Part shown: one piece after another, positions 62,037-64,000 of the stretch
Layout: each line of letters starts with the position of its first letter
How positions within the stretch are numbered: position 1 is the stretch's first letter
NCBI GenBank assembly: GCA_030522415.1
Contig: CM060121.1
Span: 1,067,976 to 1,131,975, forward strand
From: Channallabes apus
Taxonomy: Eukaryota > Chordata > Actinopteri > Siluriformes > Clariidae
Length of the DNA: 64,000 bases
Direction of reading: 5' to 3'
The notes under the pieces: model-generated
What the model saw: the letters and a program-made list of their open reading frames with translations, nothing else
What the model was told of the DNA's origin: nothing
Databases searched by the model: none
Program-made: the position numbers and the translations under genes

Positions 62037-64000
62037 TTTCTATTCCAAAGAACCTCTGCAAAATGATCAGCATCGGCATAAAAGACACAAAAACAAGACC
62101 AAACTTCACCAGATCGTCGTTGGCTTCAAGCCGAGTTTCAACAAACGCAGGAGTGAAAATAAATGGCCATTATTAAGTCTAGTCTAGAGCTAGTGCAGCA
62201 TGAAGTTCACCTGAACTGAAGAATCATCTCTTAGACCTGCTGATGACCTGCTGATGACCTGCTGATGAGGACGAGGAACTGAAAAGTGACAGAGTTGATT
62301 ATTGCCCGAGTGTTTTATTCTACAGGGTTGCTATTTTGTTCCAATTACTGCCAGGAGTGTTCATGTCAAAGCAGGACTTTTGAGAGTAAAAACTCCTTTT
62401 ATTTCTCTATATAAACCCCTAATACACTAATGCACTTATCCCGGTGTTTCACTAGTGCTTGGACACCATCGAGGTTGAAAGTTCTTTCATTACGCCGGAG
62501 TCGTGATCAGACTACCTGCTTAACGTCTGAAAAAAAAATAACGTGCCATACTTTTTTTCCCATTTATGGTTGCATTTAATGTTGTGGAACGTCTGTGAAC
62601 CAGGTGAGTTTCTGCTGCCACTTACGCAGATATAAACAGTTGGTCTTGAACAAGACCTTTAATATTAATATAAACCTGTGTTTTTGGTCAACGGCAAACC
62701 AAGCGCTCTTAAATGTCAAGCACTTCTTTATTTCTGCAAAGGTCTAAGATCAGGACTCTGATTTGTTCTCCAGTCATGATACCTGACTGCGGTGTGAGAT
62801 AACGAAGGTGATTCTTACATCCTGAGGGAGTTTAAACTGCAGAAATAAAACATAATTAAATAAATAACTGGCCACGCACTGTAGAAGTTGTTTTGCCGAG
62901 CCAAAAAAGGACAACATGTCACAGTGAGGTTTGCTTTCTTGGGCTTGAGTCCAGGTTTCAATCGTTTCAATGCGCTAAATGAAACGCTAACCTTCATCTT
63001 TGGTACGCTTCCTCCAATGTCATTTTGAAAGACAGAGGTGTGAACTCTGCGGTTTTCATCAGCTTCGCATTCTCTCTTTGGTTTCATGTCCCTGTATAGC
63101 ACTGGTCATCGCAAAACCACTCTCAAAAAGCCCTCTGAATACAACAACATTAAAATAATGCAAAACTAAAGGAAAGGAAAGACCTAACATCACACCTTTA
63201 TTGGAGAGCGTTATAATAACCTGTGGCGTGTGGGGAAGCTCTGCAGGTAGTTGGTTTTAATGCCAAGCTGAGAATCTGAACTTTCTCACACTCCGCGCAG
63301 TCAGGTGCTAGTGAGAGAGAGAAGCTGCAGTGCACTGACAAAAGCCACAAAGTTCACACCTCTGTGTCTGAAAACGTCAACGAGAATATCTGCGTTTAAT
63401 CGCCTCAGCCTTAGCACATCATCCACCCTCAGTGTGGAATAAAAACCGCTGTGGTGAATGACCTCATGCTTTCTGGTCCCAAAAACAGCAGATTGATGAC
63501 CAGCAGCATCGTGATGCTATATAGGGCAGATGCCACACGTTTTAACTCCTAGCTGTCCAGAGAAGAGGCACCGGTAAGGGGGAGGGGGGGGGGGTCTTAC
63601 TGCCTGGTAGCACCTCAGCCGCCGGTTCGATCTTGACCTCAGGTTGACCTTTGTGAGTTTCCTCCTGGTATCCAGGTTCCTCATTTTTAATCTCTCTGAT
63701 GCAGCATATGGTCTATGAATCTTGATTGTTTGTGAGCCACCAATAAAGACGAACAGAACAAGAGAAGAAGGAAGTTGAAGTTGGTGCTATGCCTAATATT
63801 ATTTCTCATTTAGAAAAAGCGTCAAGCGCGATGTTCTTGCAGGTCTTCCTACATGATCCACTGTGGCTGTGTAGGTCATGGGATGAGACCATGTTTTTGG
63901 AGGAGACAGACGATGCTAATGATGTCGTGTTCTAAGCATAACTTCCATGTTCAGGTACGGTTGGCTTTTTTATTGGAGCCACGTTGTACCAAGTGGCCCT
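62037..64000. other. No gene recognised
   Basis: Unique DNA. A degraded SINE-A-like stretch may lie at about 63598-63690 (GCCGGTTCGATCTTGACC, GAGTTTCCTCCTGGTATCC). A G homopolymer is at 63582-63595. The open frame at 62815-63102 on the minus strand has no supporting motif. Confidence 0.45.

Noticed and set aside
62815..63102. 95-codon minus-strand frame
   Set aside because: No motif, splice sites or composition signal distinguishes it from chance.

Overview
The window is teleost fish genomic DNA. It shows a multi-exon vertebrate gene with canonical GT/AG splice sites, fish-type Tc1 transposons, L2- and Rex1-type LINEs, tRNA-headed SINEs, a DIRS relic, a chromodomain Ty3/gypsy element and very many CA/TG microsatellites. 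The species cannot be fixed from the sequence alone; a catfish or other otophysan is only a guess from the repeat mix.

The one host gene that can be assembled confidently is a PRDM1 (BLIMP-1) paralogue on the minus strand. Six coding exons lie between 52652 and 41018, all splice phases agree, and they give a 679-residue protein: short N-terminal segment, PR/SET domain, long proline/serine-rich linker, and five zinc fingers, the last of C2HC type. Its largest intron (46822-52481) hosts a full-length Tc1 transposon with an uninterrupted 340-residue DD34E transposase. A second possible host exon, a first coding exon of an unrecognised gene, lies at 4645-4790 on the minus strand.

Layout. 1-5.9 kb: mostly unique DNA with a degraded Tc1 piece, a GTAC-rich hairpin-prone block and SINE/L2 scraps. 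5.9-8.4 kb: a MITE-like element with AAGTGCCCC terminal repeats, split by a Tc1 copy whose transposase is frameshifted. 8.4-11.3 kb: AT-rich DNA. 11.3-24.3 kb: a graveyard of LINE, SINE, DIRS and Tc1 pieces, ending in a 5'-truncated L2 LINE with a 696-codon open frame. 24.3-28.7 kb: unique DNA with one TA-flanked MITE. 28.77-33.99 kb: a complete, apparently young chromovirus with near-identical LTRs, a GATGG target duplication and an intact 1,397-codon gag-pol frame. 34-40 kb: a Tc1 relic, a dense simple-repeat block, an 18-bp minisatellite (about 70 copies) and a 19-bp AT-rich minisatellite with higher-order structure. 41-52.7 kb: prdm1. 52.7-64 kb: mostly unique DNA with a Harbinger-like element, an internally deleted Tc1, SINEs and microsatellites.

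Most of the non-prdm1 sequence is repeat-derived. I did not find a clearly new biological system. The most interesting leads are a possible self-priming site in the chromovirus, a LINE and a SINE sharing a 3' tail, an inverted pair of L2 tails flanking a Tc1 relic, two structured minisatellites, and a coding-competent Tc1 inside prdm1.
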